Positions 44,969 to 53,700 of a stretch of DNA of 64,000 nucleotides are shown one piece after another. The stretch's first letter is position 1; every line of letters begins with the position of its first letter. The position numbers and the translations under genes were made by a program. The notes under the pieces were generated by a model, which ran no database searches, was not told where the DNA came from, and saw nothing but the letters and a program-made list of their open reading frames with translations. The DNA is from Mesorhizobium sp. SARCC-RB16n (lineage in GTDB: Bacteria; Pseudomonadota; Alphaproteobacteria; Rhizobiales; Rhizobiaceae), in assembly GCF_008520305.1 (NCBI RefSeq), contig NZ_ML703263.1, positions 62,001 through 126,000 on the forward strand, in the 5' to 3' direction.

Positions 44969-46954
44969 ATGTTCACGAAAATCCTGATCGCCAATCGGGG
45001 CGAGATCGCTTGCCGCGTCACCCGCACCGCCCGCAAGCTTGGTGTGCACACCGTCGCCGTCTATTCGGATGCCGACGCGAGATCCCTGCATGTCGAGATG
45101 GCCGACGAGGCGGTCCATATCGGTCCCTCACCCGTCGCCGAGAGTTATCTGCGCGGTGACAGGATTGTTGCCGCGGCCCTTGCGACCGGTGCGCAAGCTA
45201 TTCATCCCGGTTACGGATTCCTGTCGGAAAACCCCGATTTCGTCGACCAGGTAGTGGCGGCGGGCCTCATTTTCATCGGCCCGTCGGCGGCCTCGATCCG
45301 CGCCATGGGGCTGAAGGACGCCGCCAAGCGGCTGATGGAAAAAGCCGGCGTTCCGGTCGTTCCGGGTTACCATGGCGAGGCGCAGGAAATCGTGCTGCTG
45401 GCGTCAAAAGCCCGCGAGATCGGCTATCCCGTGCTGATCAAGGCGCGTGCAGGCGGCGGCGGCAAGGGGATGCGCCGCGTCGAGCATCCCGATGATTTTT
45501 CCGAGGCGCTGTCCAGCGCCAGGCGCGAGGCCAAGGCCGCTTTCGGCGACGACCGCGTGCTGGTCGAGAAATATGTCGACAAGCCACGGCATATCGAGGT
45601 GCAGGTGTTCGGCGACAATTTCGGCAACGCGGTGCATCTCTACGAACGCGACTGCTCGGCGCAACGCCGCCACCAGAAAGTGATCGAGGAAGCCCCCGCC
45701 CCCGGCATGACGCCGGGTTTGCGCAAGGCAATGACGGAGGCGGCGGTGAAGGCCGCCAAGGCAATCAACTATTCCGGCGCCGGCACCATCGAGTTCATCG
45801 TCGACGCCTCGCAAGGCCTCAAGGCCGACCGCTTCTGGTTCATGGAAATGAATACCCGCCTGCAAGTCGAGCATCCGGTCACCGAGATGGTCACCGGCAC
45901 CGATCTCGTCGAGTGGCAGTTACGGGTCGCCAGCGGCGAAAAACTGCCGAAGACACAAAGCGAGATCGCGCTTTCCGGCCATGCTTTCGAAGCGCGCATC
46001 TATGCCGAGGACGCGGCCAAGGGGTTTCTGCCGGCGACGGGCACGCTGCACCACCTGAAATTTCCGGACGTTGCCCCTGAAGGCGCCGCGATGCGCATTG
46101 AGACCGGTGTGCGGGCCGGCGATGCCATTTCGCCCTATTACGACCCCATGATCGCGAAGCTGGTCGTCCATGCCGGAGACAGGCTGGCGGCGCTGGAAGC
46201 GCTCCGCACAGCGCTCGCGCAAACGGAGATTGCCGGCTCCACCGTCAACACCGCTTTTCTTGCCGCTCTTGCCGCCGATCCGGATTTTGCAGCTGGCGAC
46301 GTCGATACCGGCTTGATCGGCAGACACCAGGAAGCGCTGACGGCGGTCGCGCCGCCGACCGGCGAAATCATCTCGGCTGCCGCACTTGCGGCCTCGGGTG
46401 CCGGAGCATTGCCGTCGTCGGACGACCCTTGGTCGTCGCTTGCCGGCTATGCGCATTTCCACGGCGTGGCGCGGCGCATGCGGCTGAAGTTCGGCGACGA
46501 GGCAATTCAGGCAAAGGTTTCAATGCGGCCGGACGGACGCTTTCAGGTGGCGCTCGATGCGCCTTATGACAGCACCAATTCGCATGACCTCCGCGCCGTC
46601 CCCCGCCTCGCCCGCTGGCCTGGCCACATCACGGTGTTCGAAGGCGCTGTCGGCTATACTTTCACCGTGCCGGATCCCCTGGCGAGGAGCGACGAAGCAG
46701 CTGCAGCCTCCGGCAGCCTGCGCGCGCCGATGCCGGGTCTCGTCAAGCTTGTGCGCGTGGCGAAAGGCGACGCTGTGATCAAAGGGCAAATTCTGCTGAT
46801 CCTCGAAGCGATGAAGATGGAGCACACCATCGCCGCCCCGCATGACGGGGTGATCGCCGAGATCGCCGGGGAAGGGTCACAGGTCACTGACGGGACGGTG
46901 CTGGTGCGGTTCGTCGAGGACCAGAACGCATCGACCGCAGCCACCAGCCGATAG
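44969..46954 (+). CDS. mccA: Methylcrotonyl-CoA carboxylase, biotin-carboxylase (alpha) subunit
   Basis: The 661-residue protein starts FTKILIANRGEIACRV, with the biotin-carboxylase ATP-grasp domain (about 1-445; HPGYGFLSEN, GGGGKGMRRV, MNTRLQVEHPVTE), a middle domain, and a biotinyl domain at the C-terminus with LEAMKMEH, where Lys is biotinylated. With MccB it converts 3-methylcrotonyl-CoA to 3-methylglutaconyl-CoA. GGGAGG precedes ATG 44969. A bidirectional terminator follows; no HMG-CoA lyase or methylglutaconyl hydratase gene lies downstream in this window. Confidence 0.95.
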   Translation: MFTKILIANRGEIACRVTRTARKLGVHTVAVYSDADARSLHVEMADEAVHIGPSPVAESYLRGDRIVAAALATGAQAIHPGYGFLSENPDFVDQVVAAGLIFIGPSAASIRAMGLKDAAKRLMEKAGVPVVPGYHGEAQEIVLLASKAREIGYPVLIKARAGGGGKGMRRVEHPDDFSEALSSARREAKAAFGDDRVLVEKYVDKPRHIEVQVFGDNFGNAVHLYERDCSAQRRHQKVIEEAPAPGMTPGLRKAMTEAAVKAAKAINYSGAGTIEFIVDASQGLKADRFWFMEMNTRLQVEHPVTEMVTGTDLVEWQLRVASGEKLPKTQSEIALSGHAFEARIYAEDAAKGFLPATGTLHHLKFPDVAPEGAAMRIETGVRAGDAISPYYDPMIAKLVVHAGDRLAALEALRTALAQTEIAGSTVNTAFLAALAADPDFAAGDVDTGLIGRHQEALTAVAPPTGEIISAAALAASGAGALPSSDDPWSSLAGYAHFHGVARRMRLKFGDEAIQAKVSMRPDGRFQVALDAPYDSTNSHDLRAVPRLARWPGHITVFEGAVGYTFTVPDPLARSDEAAAASGSLRAPMPGLVKLVRVAKGDAVIKGQILLILEAMKMEHTIAAPHDGVIAEIAGEGSQVTDGTVLVRFVEDQNASTAATSR

Positions 46955-46981
46955 CCGGAGCGCACTGCAGACCGCAAACAG

Positions 46982-47008
46982 AAATGGCCGGGACGAACCC
47001 GGCCATTT
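46982..47008. terminator. Bidirectional terminator between mccA and the livK-type gene
   Basis: An 11-bp stem AAATGGCCGGG/CCCGGCCATTT with loop ACGAA lies between the convergent stops of mccA and the binding-protein gene and can serve both strands. Confidence 0.8.
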
Positions 47009-47030
47009 CCTCACCTGAGTGTCAGAGCGA

Positions 47031-48152
47031 TTACTGCGCGATCGGCGCGTACTTGCCGTCGTGCCACTGGTTGATGTCGTAGCTGGCGTTCTTGAGGTCG
47101 CCCTTTTCGTCGAAGGTGACGTCGCCGACGACGGTGCTGATCGGCGTGCCGTTCTTCAGCGCTTCGGCAACCTTGGCCGGATCGTCGCTGCCGGCACGCT
47201 TGATGCCTTCGGCGAAAGCCTGAACCACGGCGTAGGAGAACAGTGTGAAGCCTTCCGGCACGAAGCCGCCGGCCTTGATCTTCTCGACGGCCGCCTTGGC
47301 TTCCGGCTTTGCCTGCGGATCCGACGGGAACACGAACATGGTGCCCTCGCCGGCCGGGCCGGCAACCTGCCAGAATTCCGGCGAGGCGATCGAGTCCGGC
47401 ATGATCAGCTGGAACTTCAGGTTCTGCTCCGCCGACTGGCGCAGGATCAGGCCGGCCTCAGGGTGATAACCGCCGAAATAGACGACATCGGCCTTGAGGT
47501 CCTTCAGCTTGGTGACAAGCGCCGAATAGTCCTTCTCGCCGGGGTTGATGGCGTCATAGTAGACTTCCTTGAGGCCGCCAGCATTCATGGTTGCCCTGAC
47601 GGCGTCCGCCACGCCCTGACCATAGGCGCTCTTGTCGTGCAGGATGACGACTTTCTTGCCGGCATACTTCTTGGCGATCCACGGGCCGATAAAGGCGCCC
47701 TGTGCGTCGTCACGCGTGTAGAGGCGCATGATCGTCGACCAGCCGGCCTTGGCGGCAGCATCGGTCAGCACCGGGTTCGAGGATGCCGGGCTCATCATCA
47801 GCGCACCGGCTTCGGCGTAGACCGCGGAGGCCGGGATGCTCGAACCCGAGCAGGCATGGCCGTCGATGAACTTGACGCCGTTGGCGACGATGCGGTTGGC
47901 GACCGACACGGCCTGCTTGGGGTCGCACTGGTCGTCTTCGATGTCGAGCTTGATCATCGAGCCGTTGACACCGCCCGCGGCGTTGATGGCATCGGCCGCG
48001 GCCTTTGCGCCCTGCTTGAACTGATCGCCGATGGTGGCGAGCTGTCCGGTCATCGGGCCGACCACCGAGACGGTGATGTCGTCGGCGAATGCGACCGGCG
48101 CGCTCAACATCAGGCCGAAAAAGGCCGCGCTCAAAATACTCATTTTTTTCAT
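47031..48152 (-). CDS. Branched-chain amino-acid ABC transporter, substrate-binding protein
   Basis: The 373-residue precursor has a signal peptide (MKKMSILSAAFFGLMLSAPVAFA) and a two-lobe periplasmic-binding fold of the LivJ/LivK type: VVGPMTGQLATIGDQFKQG, INAAGGVNGSMIKLDIEDDQCDPKQAV in short blocks, SIPASAVYAEAGALMMSP. The usual cysteine pair near residue 75-105 (DQC..., HACSGS) is present. It captures leucine, isoleucine, valine or relatives for import. No permease or ATPase genes adjoin. GGAGGAG precedes ATG 48152. Confidence 0.9.
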   Translation of the reverse strand: MKKMSILSAAFFGLMLSAPVAFADDITVSVVGPMTGQLATIGDQFKQGAKAAADAINAAGGVNGSMIKLDIEDDQCDPKQAVSVANRIVANGVKFIDGHACSGSSIPASAVYAEAGALMMSPASSNPVLTDAAAKAGWSTIMRLYTRDDAQGAFIGPWIAKKYAGKKVVILHDKSAYGQGVADAVRATMNAGGLKEVYYDAINPGEKDYSALVTKLKDLKADVVYFGGYHPEAGLILRQSAEQNLKFQLIMPDSIASPEFWQVAGPAGEGTMFVFPSDPQAKPEAKAAVEKIKAGGFVPEGFTLFSYAVVQAFAEGIKRAGSDDPAKVAEALKNGTPISTVVGDVTFDEKGDLKNASYDINQWHDGKYAPIAQ

Positions 48153-48289
48153 GACAATAGAACTCCTCCACTCACGCGCGGCCGCCCCGGCCGCGCTTCT
48201 TCCAGAGAGGCGGGACAATTTCATCCTTCATCGGACGTGTCTAGGCGCATTGGCGTCGCTCGATTGGGCCTACGTGGCTTCATCCACGC

Positions 48290-48335
48290 AAAAAAGCCAC
48301 GCCAGCCTTGTTCCGGCTGGTCGTGGCTTTTTTTT
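48290..48335. terminator. Long bidirectional terminator hairpin
   Basis: AAAAAAGCCACGCCAGCC (48290-48307) pairs, with one bulged base, with GGCTGGTCGTGGCTTTTTTTT broken at 48315-48335. Runs of A and T at the ends give a U-tract on either strand. It lies downstream of the Sel1-like gene and upstream of the binding-protein gene. Confidence 0.8.
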
Positions 48336-48405
48336 GCCCGTGAGGCTGTTTCCCCGGCGCCCCCGCGCTGTGAACCCAGCCCACCTTCCCTGTCTTCCTG
48401 TTGGT

Positions 48406-48447
48406 CATGATCTTGCCGAAGCCCCGATTCCACTTTTCGGGATCATG
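48406..48447. repeat. Palindromic intergenic repeat of the GATC-arm type
   Basis: Arms CATGATC and GATCATG enclose a core with CCGAA and TTTTCGGG, related in layout (CCG..., ATTCCACTTTTCGGG) to the TGCATGTCG-armed repeats elsewhere in the window but with different arms. Confidence 0.7.
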
Positions 48448-48588
48448 GTCCGTCGCGCGGCTTGGACCTGTCGGCCTGCCGCATTCTTTTTGTCGATGGC
48501 CTGTGGCCTGGCTGTCTGCGCAGCCTTATCCCTGTTGGCCCGACCGTCTTTTAGCGGTCTTGGCCAGAGCGTCCCCGTCTGGCGGAAC

Positions 48589-48855
48589 TCAGTGCATGGT
48601 CATCCATTCGCGGGCTTCGCGCAGCGCCTTGGCGATCTCGATCTTCGACATGGCCGCCGACAGTTCCGAGCGCAGCTCCGCGGCGCGGGCCGAGCCCTTG
48701 ATGGCGGCGATGTTGAACCATTTGTGGGCGGCAACGACGTCGGTCTCGCAATCGCGGCCGGTCGCATACATCATGCCCAGTTCGAAAAGAATGTCGGCCT
48801 GGGCAGTTGCCCCCATGGCGCCGAAGCCTGCTTCAAGCATTTCAAAACGTGCCAT
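48589..48855 (-). CDS. Small Sel1-repeat-like protein
   Basis: The 88-residue protein contains FELGMMYATGRDCETDVVAAHKWFNIAAIKGSA in the pattern of a Sel1/TPR-like repeat (A..G...LG.MY..G.....D...A..W...AA..G). It may mediate protein contacts; no partner is evident. It is common as a stand-alone gene in rhizobia. Confidence 0.75.
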   Translation of the reverse strand: MARFEMLEAGFGAMGATAQADILFELGMMYATGRDCETDVVAAHKWFNIAAIKGSARAAELRSELSAAMSKIEIAKALREAREWMTMH

Positions 48856-49294
48856 TTTAGTCCCCTGTCTGGCTCCCGAGAGCTGCCTCCGTTTGTCTTG
48901 TCCGGGCCGCTCTTTCGATGCTTTCGAGAATGCCGCGCAGGCTTGAATCCGTCGTTAAATGGCGTGCTTAATTTGAGGAAAACAAAGCTAAAACAAGAGG
49001 TAAACGCGAAAATTCGTTAAGGATACGAAGCCAGCAATTCGGCTGGTTTTCGCCAAATTTGACGAAAATTTTCGAGGCCGCAATCAACACTCCGCTAACC
49101 ACGGGAACAAACACGACACGCCCGTCGTTTTTCATTTCCGCGCCGACAAGGCGAATTCAGGCACTTTCAAAATGCCAAAGTCTTCCGCTGCGGCACCGCT
49201 TTTGTTTTGACGGAAGCTGGATTAGCTTACGTTTGCGTAAGCGGCAGACCGGCGAGGCGGAGCATCCGGCCGGCTATCCAAAAGGGAGGAAGAC
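48856..49294. other. AT-rich intergenic region before the DUF2147 gene
   Basis: No gene is supported. The stretch from about 48960 to 49080 is AT-rich, with AAATTTGACGAAAATTTTCG and a short CCAGC/GCTGG dyad. A TTGACG hexamer at 49207-49212 and an inverted repeat at 49227-49244 mark the probable promoter zone of the DUF2147 gene. Confidence 0.45.
49227..49244. promoter_or_regulatory. Inverted repeat upstream of the DUF2147 gene
   Basis: GCTTACG and CGTAAGC, separated by TTTG, lie about 50 bp before the start and just downstream of a TTGACG hexamer. A repressor operator overlapping a promoter would look like this; not proven. Confidence 0.35.
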
Positions 49295-49636
49295 ATGTTT
49301 CGAAAAGTGAGCCTGGCCCTGGCGGCCACATTGATCCTGGGCGGCGCGGCGTGTGCCGATCCGATCGAGGGCAACTGGAAAACGCAGGCAGGTGACACCG
49401 CGGCCATTTCAGGCAGCAGCTCGTTCTCCATTACGCTCAAGTCAGGTAAATATGCCGGCAAGACCATCGGCTCGCTCAAGGCGGCCGGCGACAACAAATA
49501 TGCCGGCAACATCACCGATCCGGCAAATGACAAGACCTATTCCGGCAAGGCGACATTGTCGGGCACCTCGCTCAAGATGAGCGGTTGCGTGCTCGGCGGA
49601 CTGATCTGCAAGAGCCAGACCTGGCACAAGCTCTGA
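49295..49636 (+). CDS. Exported DUF2147-family protein
   Basis: The 113-residue precursor has a signal peptide (cleaved near ACADP) and a small beta-rich domain with EGNWKTQAGDT, GKTIGSLKAAGDNKY, DPANDKTYSGKATLSG and LKMSGCVLGGLICKSQTW, the DUF2147 pattern. Two cysteines may pair. GGGAGG precedes the ATG. The function of the family is unknown; it lies alone with a terminator after it. Confidence 0.85.
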   Translation: MFRKVSLALAATLILGGAACADPIEGNWKTQAGDTAAISGSSSFSITLKSGKYAGKTIGSLKAAGDNKYAGNITDPANDKTYSGKATLSGTSLKMSGCVLGGLICKSQTWHKL

Positions 49637-49660
49637 TCGACCATTTCCTTGTGATCTCAC

Positions 49661-49690
49661 GACGGGGCCTGGCAGGCCCCGTTCTCGTTC
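49661..49690 (+). terminator. Terminator after the DUF2147 gene
   Basis: A 9-bp stem ACGGGGCCT/AGGCCCCGT (loop GGC) 25 bp past the stop is followed by a pyrimidine-rich tract, TCTCGTTCT, so efficiency may be moderate. Confidence 0.65.
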
Positions 49691-49850
49691 TATCGACGCG
49701 CTGACAATAGCGCTCGATTGGCATTCGGGTTGCCGGCAACCCAGTCACAATCCCGTCAATCAATTTGAACCGCAGATGAACGCCGGCATCAGAGCCGGTT
49801 CAGAGGCGTCAGGGCATTCTCCTGCGTGTTGAAGGAGACACGGACCCCAA

Positions 49851-50006
49851 ATGCTTGCTCGCCGCTTCACCATCGTCTGCCTGCTGATGAGCCTGTTTGG
49901 GATGTTCTTCGCCATCCTCGTCGCCGAAGCGGGCCATTCCCCCCGCTCCTGGGACGAAGCCACCAGAATGTGCCACCTCGCCTGCCCGACCAACCTTCGC
50001 CACTGA
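49851..50006 (+). CDS. Possible 51-residue membrane protein
   Basis: From ATG 49851 a 51-codon frame encodes one hydrophobic helix (about 7-25, FTIVCLLMSLFGMFFAILVA) and a short tail with MCHLACPT. AGGAG lies 13 bases upstream. I do not recognise it; the two-cysteine tail is reminiscent of small exported peptides. Coding status is uncertain. Confidence 0.35.
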   Translation: MLARRFTIVCLLMSLFGMFFAILVAEAGHSPRSWDEATRMCHLACPTNLRH

Positions 50007-50047
50007 AACAGAGAACCCGGGACCTCGAAAAGAAAAGCACAGACATC

Positions 50048-50242
50048 ATGAACCGCATCGCCGCCAATCTCTCCAAGACCCTCCGGCTCCTGCCGCGCGC
50101 GGCGCTTATTCTGGTGCTCCTGGCCGCTCCGGTGCTGGCGGTGCCGATGATGCGCACCGATGCCGGCTCGACGATCGAGGCGCCGGCGCTCAGAAAATCC
50201 GGCGTCGGCTTCGTGCTGCTGGTCAGCCTGCAGCGCGGATAA
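50048..50242 (+). CDS. Possible 64-residue exported protein
   Basis: From ATG 50048, 64 codons encode a basic start, a hydrophobic signal-like helix (RAALILVLLAAPVLAVP) and a short mature part. The ribosome-binding site is weak. No family is recognised. It lies 74 bp before the AMP nucleosidase gene. Confidence 0.4.
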   Translation: MNRIAANLSKTLRLLPRAALILVLLAAPVLAVPMMRTDAGSTIEAPALRKSGVGFVLLVSLQRG

Positions 50243-50316
50243 AGAAAAATGGCGCTTTGAGCGCCTTCGGCGGCGAGCCCCCTCCCAACCGCCCGTCCAA
50301 GTCTCTATATTGGGCC

Positions 50317-51819
50317 ATGGAAAAGCGAATCTATCCCCAAGCCATCGAATCCGTCGTCATGCCCGAGCCTTTTGGCCGGCAAAGCTTCGACAACGCCGAA
50401 AAGGCCGTTGCCGCACTGCAGGTGCTCTACGACCGCAACACCAAGTTCCTGCGCGACTCCTTTGCGGCACTTGCCGCCGGCGGCGACAGCAGCAAGCGCT
50501 ACCGGGCCTTCTACCCCGAGATCGGCGTCACCACGAGTTCGTTCACCCAGGTCGATTCGCGCCAGGCCTATGGCCACATGCCGACGCCCGGTCATTTCGC
50601 CACCACGGTCACCCAGCCGAACCTGTTCGAGAGCTACCTGATCGAGCAACTTCGGCTGATCATGCGCAATCACGGCGTATCGGTGACCGTTTCCGAATCG
50701 ACCACGCCGATCCCCCTGCATTTCGCTTTCCTGGAAGGCACCTATGTCGACGGCGCTGATGCCGAACGTATCAAGCGGCCGATCCGCGACCTGTTCGACG
50801 TGCCGGATCTCGACGGCACCGACGATCAGATCGCCAACGGTACGTTCGAGGTCGCCTTCGGCGAGCCCCGGCCACTGGCGCCGTTCACCGCGCAGCGCAT
50901 CGATTATTCCCTGCACCGCATGACGCACTACACCGCAACCAGCCCGCAGCATTTCCAGAACTTCGTGCTGTTCACCAACTATCAGTTCTACATCGACGAG
51001 TTCGTGGCGCGCGCCCGCGACCAGATGGAAAAGGGTGGTGACGGCTACACGGAATTCGTCGAACCTGGCAACGTTATCACCCGGTCCGGGCAGAGCGCGC
51101 CCAGCGAAGGCGTAGCGCCACAGCGCCTGCCGCAGATGCCCGCCTACCACCTGAAGAAGCCAAACCATGGCGGCATCACCATGGTCAATATCGGCGTGGG
51201 TCCTTCCAACGCCAAGACCATCACCGACCATATCGCGGTGCTTCGGCCGCACGCCTGGGTAATGCTCGGCCATTGCGCCGGCCTGCGCAACACCCAGGCG
51301 TTGGGCGACTATGTGCTCGCGCATGCCTATGTGCGCGAAGACCACGTGCTGGACGACGATCTTCCGGTCTGGGTGCCGATTCCGCCGCTGGCCGAGATCC
51401 AGGTTGCGCTGCAGGAAGCAGTCGCCGAGGTCACCGGCCTGTCGGGCTATGATTTGAAGCGCATCATGCGCACCGGCACCGTCGCCACCATCGACAACCG
51501 CAACTGGGAACTGCGCGACCAGCGCGGACCGGTGCAGCGCCTGTCGCAGTCGCGCGCGATCGCGCTCGATATGGAATCGGCGACGATCGCCGCCAATGGC
51601 TTCCGCTTCCGCGTCCCCTACGGCACGCTGCTGTGCGTTTCCGACAAGCCGCTGCATGGTGAACTGAAATTGCCCGGGATGGCGACCGAGTTCTACAAAC
51701 GCCAGGTGGCGCAGCACCTGACCATCGGCATCAGGGCGATGGAGAAGCTGGCCGAGATGCCGATGGAGCGGCTGCATTCGCGCAAGCTCCGGAGCTTTTC
51801 AGAGACAGCATTCCAGTAG
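50317..51819 (+). CDS. amn: AMP nucleosidase
   Basis: The 500-residue protein has an N-terminal AMP nucleosidase domain (about 20-190) and a C-terminal nucleoside-phosphorylase fold (about 270-480) with MLGHCAGLRNTQALGDYVLA and the catalytic-region ALDMESATIAANGFRFRVPYGTLLCVSD in short form MESATIAANGF. It splits AMP into adenine and ribose 5-phosphate, controlling adenylate pools. I chose ATG 50317 (MEKRIYPQAIE); the frame is open to 49897 but the extra part is not family-like. Confidence 0.92.
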   Translation: MEKRIYPQAIESVVMPEPFGRQSFDNAEKAVAALQVLYDRNTKFLRDSFAALAAGGDSSKRYRAFYPEIGVTTSSFTQVDSRQAYGHMPTPGHFATTVTQPNLFESYLIEQLRLIMRNHGVSVTVSESTTPIPLHFAFLEGTYVDGADAERIKRPIRDLFDVPDLDGTDDQIANGTFEVAFGEPRPLAPFTAQRIDYSLHRMTHYTATSPQHFQNFVLFTNYQFYIDEFVARARDQMEKGGDGYTEFVEPGNVITRSGQSAPSEGVAPQRLPQMPAYHLKKPNHGGITMVNIGVGPSNAKTITDHIAVLRPHAWVMLGHCAGLRNTQALGDYVLAHAYVREDHVLDDDLPVWVPIPPLAEIQVALQEAVAEVTGLSGYDLKRIMRTGTVATIDNRNWELRDQRGPVQRLSQSRAIALDMESATIAANGFRFRVPYGTLLCVSDKPLHGELKLPGMATEFYKRQVAQHLTIGIRAMEKLAEMPMERLHSRKLRSFSETAFQ

Positions 51820-51928
51820 GCGGTCGCGCGAGGCCTCGGCGAGGCAATTCGTCGTCTTGCTCAGGCCGCAATTTGGCCGATAAGCAAATCGAACGATCGT
51901 CAGGCGGCAATCGGCAGACACGACCTCA

Positions 51929-52963
51929 ATGACAACAGGCGCGCGCTTGAACATGACGGCTGGGCTGGCATTCCTGGCGATGACGGCATTGTCGGCCGCT
52001 TTGTTGGCCGGATTCTTCGGCGCGCTGCACCCCGCTTTCGATTCCTTCTCGCATTTCCGCATTCACCTCAGCGTGCTGATGGCGCTTTTGGCGCTGCCGC
52101 TGCTTGCGAGTTCCTACCGGCTGCAGGCGGCTGCGGCACTGCTCTTCGCCATCGCCTGCCTGGCCACGACGGCAAGCGCATTGCCCAGGCCGTGGCCGCA
52201 GCCGGCGGTTGCCAAGCCCGCCGACCAGATCGTCTACAGCCTGCTGCAGATGAACCTGCGCTTCAACAACCCAACGCCGAAGAAAGTGCTGTCGCTGATC
52301 GGCCGCACCAATCCTGACGTGATCACCCTCGACGAGGTGTCGGAGATGTGGTCGACCGAGCTTGGCTATATCGCCAGCGCCTACCCCTACCGGATCCTCT
52401 GCCCCTACCCGAACGGCATGTTCGGCGTGGCGCTGCTGTCGCGCCGGCCGTTTGCCGCCGACACCGCGCCGCGTTGCGAGCCGCGCGGCGCGATGGCGAC
52501 CGCCACCATCGACTTCGGCGGGAGCAATGTCGATGTCGCCGCGATCCATCTGAGCTGGCCCTGGCCGAAGGAGCAATACTGGCAAATCGGCGAACTGGCG
52601 CAGCCACTGGCGGCGCTCGGCGAGACCGCGATCATGGCCGGCGATTGCAACGGCGTGCCGTGGAGTGCTGCGGTGCGGCGGGTCGCGACTCTTGGCGGGC
52701 TGACACTCATGCCTTCAGCGGGACCGACCTGGATCCACCGGACATTGCCCGACTTCCTGCGCCGCTATGCGGGCCTGCCGATCGACCAGGTGTTCAGCAA
52801 GGGCGGGCTGACGATTCTGTCTTCGATGCGGCTGGAGGACACGGGCTCCGACCATCTGCCGGTGCTGGTCGAGTTCACGCTGCGGCCCCGCGACAAACAA
52901 CCTCATGACGAGCATGAGAGTGCGCTTGCGGCAAGCGACGTTCCAAACAAGCCGCGCGGCTGA
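51929..52963 (+). CDS. Membrane-anchored endonuclease/exonuclease/phosphatase-family protein
   Basis: The 344-residue protein has two or three membrane helices in the first 90 residues and an EEP domain (about 100-325): LLQMNLRFNN with the Asn, PDVITLDEVS with the metal-binding Glu, AGDCNGVPWS with Asp-Asn, and GSDHLPVLVEF with the catalytic Asp-His. Family members cut nucleic acids or phosphoesters; with the active site probably facing the periplasm, a phosphodiester outside the cytoplasm is the likely target. Confidence 0.85.
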   Translation: MTTGARLNMTAGLAFLAMTALSAALLAGFFGALHPAFDSFSHFRIHLSVLMALLALPLLASSYRLQAAAALLFAIACLATTASALPRPWPQPAVAKPADQIVYSLLQMNLRFNNPTPKKVLSLIGRTNPDVITLDEVSEMWSTELGYIASAYPYRILCPYPNGMFGVALLSRRPFAADTAPRCEPRGAMATATIDFGGSNVDVAAIHLSWPWPKEQYWQIGELAQPLAALGETAIMAGDCNGVPWSAAVRRVATLGGLTLMPSAGPTWIHRTLPDFLRRYAGLPIDQVFSKGGLTILSSMRLEDTGSDHLPVLVEFTLRPRDKQPHDEHESALAASDVPNKPRG

Positions 52964-52999
52964 TCCCGAAACGGAGCCAACGCTCACAGTGCGCCCCCG

Positions 53000-53593
53000 T
53001 CAAGGTTTGGTCAGCGCGTCGACAAGGTGCTCGACATGGCCGCCGCGACGATGCTCGCGCGCGTCGAAAGCATTCTGCTTGGCTTCGTATTCGGCATAGA
53101 TGGTGTTGATGCGCCGCCTCGCCTCAAGGTGTGTGCCCGTGCAGAACCAGTTGTCCGGGCGCTCCAGGCCGGCAAGCGCCGTCTCGGTGGCCCGCATCAT
53201 CCCTTTCGCAATCCGGCCATGGGTGTGCTCGTGCTTGCGGACGCCAGCCATGAATCGGTCCCAACGCTTGCGCAGACCTTGGCTTGTCGGCGAAAGCCGC
53301 GGGAAGGTGTAGGTCAGGTCGAGCGTACCGTTGGCCTGCCGCAAATGACAGGTCCCATCCTGATGGCTGATATCGAGATCCCAATGTACGGTGTAGCCAG
53401 TTTCGGCGATAGCGCGCGTCATATAGCCGTGCTTGGGTCCCTGCCGGTCCATGGCCTCGATAAGGTCGGCCCCGGTCTTTCCGGCAACATCATAGCTACG
53501 GACGTGAACGACGAGCTTTGTGCCCGCCGATGCGGCTGACACCCAGGACAGCACACAGGCCGCGGCGAGCATCGTCAGGCTGGTCAGGCGCAT
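53000..53593 (-). CDS. Exported DUF922-family zinc protease-like protein
   Basis: The 197-residue precursor has a signal peptide (about 1-23) and the DUF922 features: HVRSYDVAGKTGADLIEAMDRQGP in the front part, HWDLDIS and, near residue 143, the zinc-binding HEHTHGRIA (HExxH). Two cysteines (GTCHL, WFCTG) may pair. It is a predicted metallopeptidase of the cell envelope. GGAGG lies six bases before ATG 53593. Confidence 0.85.
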   Translation of the reverse strand: MRLTSLTMLAAACVLSWVSAASAGTKLVVHVRSYDVAGKTGADLIEAMDRQGPKHGYMTRAIAETGYTVHWDLDISHQDGTCHLRQANGTLDLTYTFPRLSPTSQGLRKRWDRFMAGVRKHEHTHGRIAKGMMRATETALAGLERPDNWFCTGTHLEARRRINTIYAEYEAKQNAFDAREHRRGGHVEHLVDALTKP

Positions 53594-53700
53594 GTCCGCC
53601 TCCGTTGTCGGTGGGCAAGCAGACCACACTCGGCGCGGCGCTTCAACGGGCTTGAGCGAAGCCGCCAGTCTCGTGATGGCGACAGTGGATCGGCCGCCGC

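Noticed and set aside
43602-44987. Long open frame of 461 codons across the three small exported protein genes
   Set aside because: It is in another frame, arginine- and histidine-rich, has no ribosome-binding site, and the three small frames are supported by signal peptides and mutual similarity.
49897-50316. Extended AMP nucleosidase start
   Set aside because: The upstream residues are low-complexity and not family-like, and overlap two more plausible small frames.
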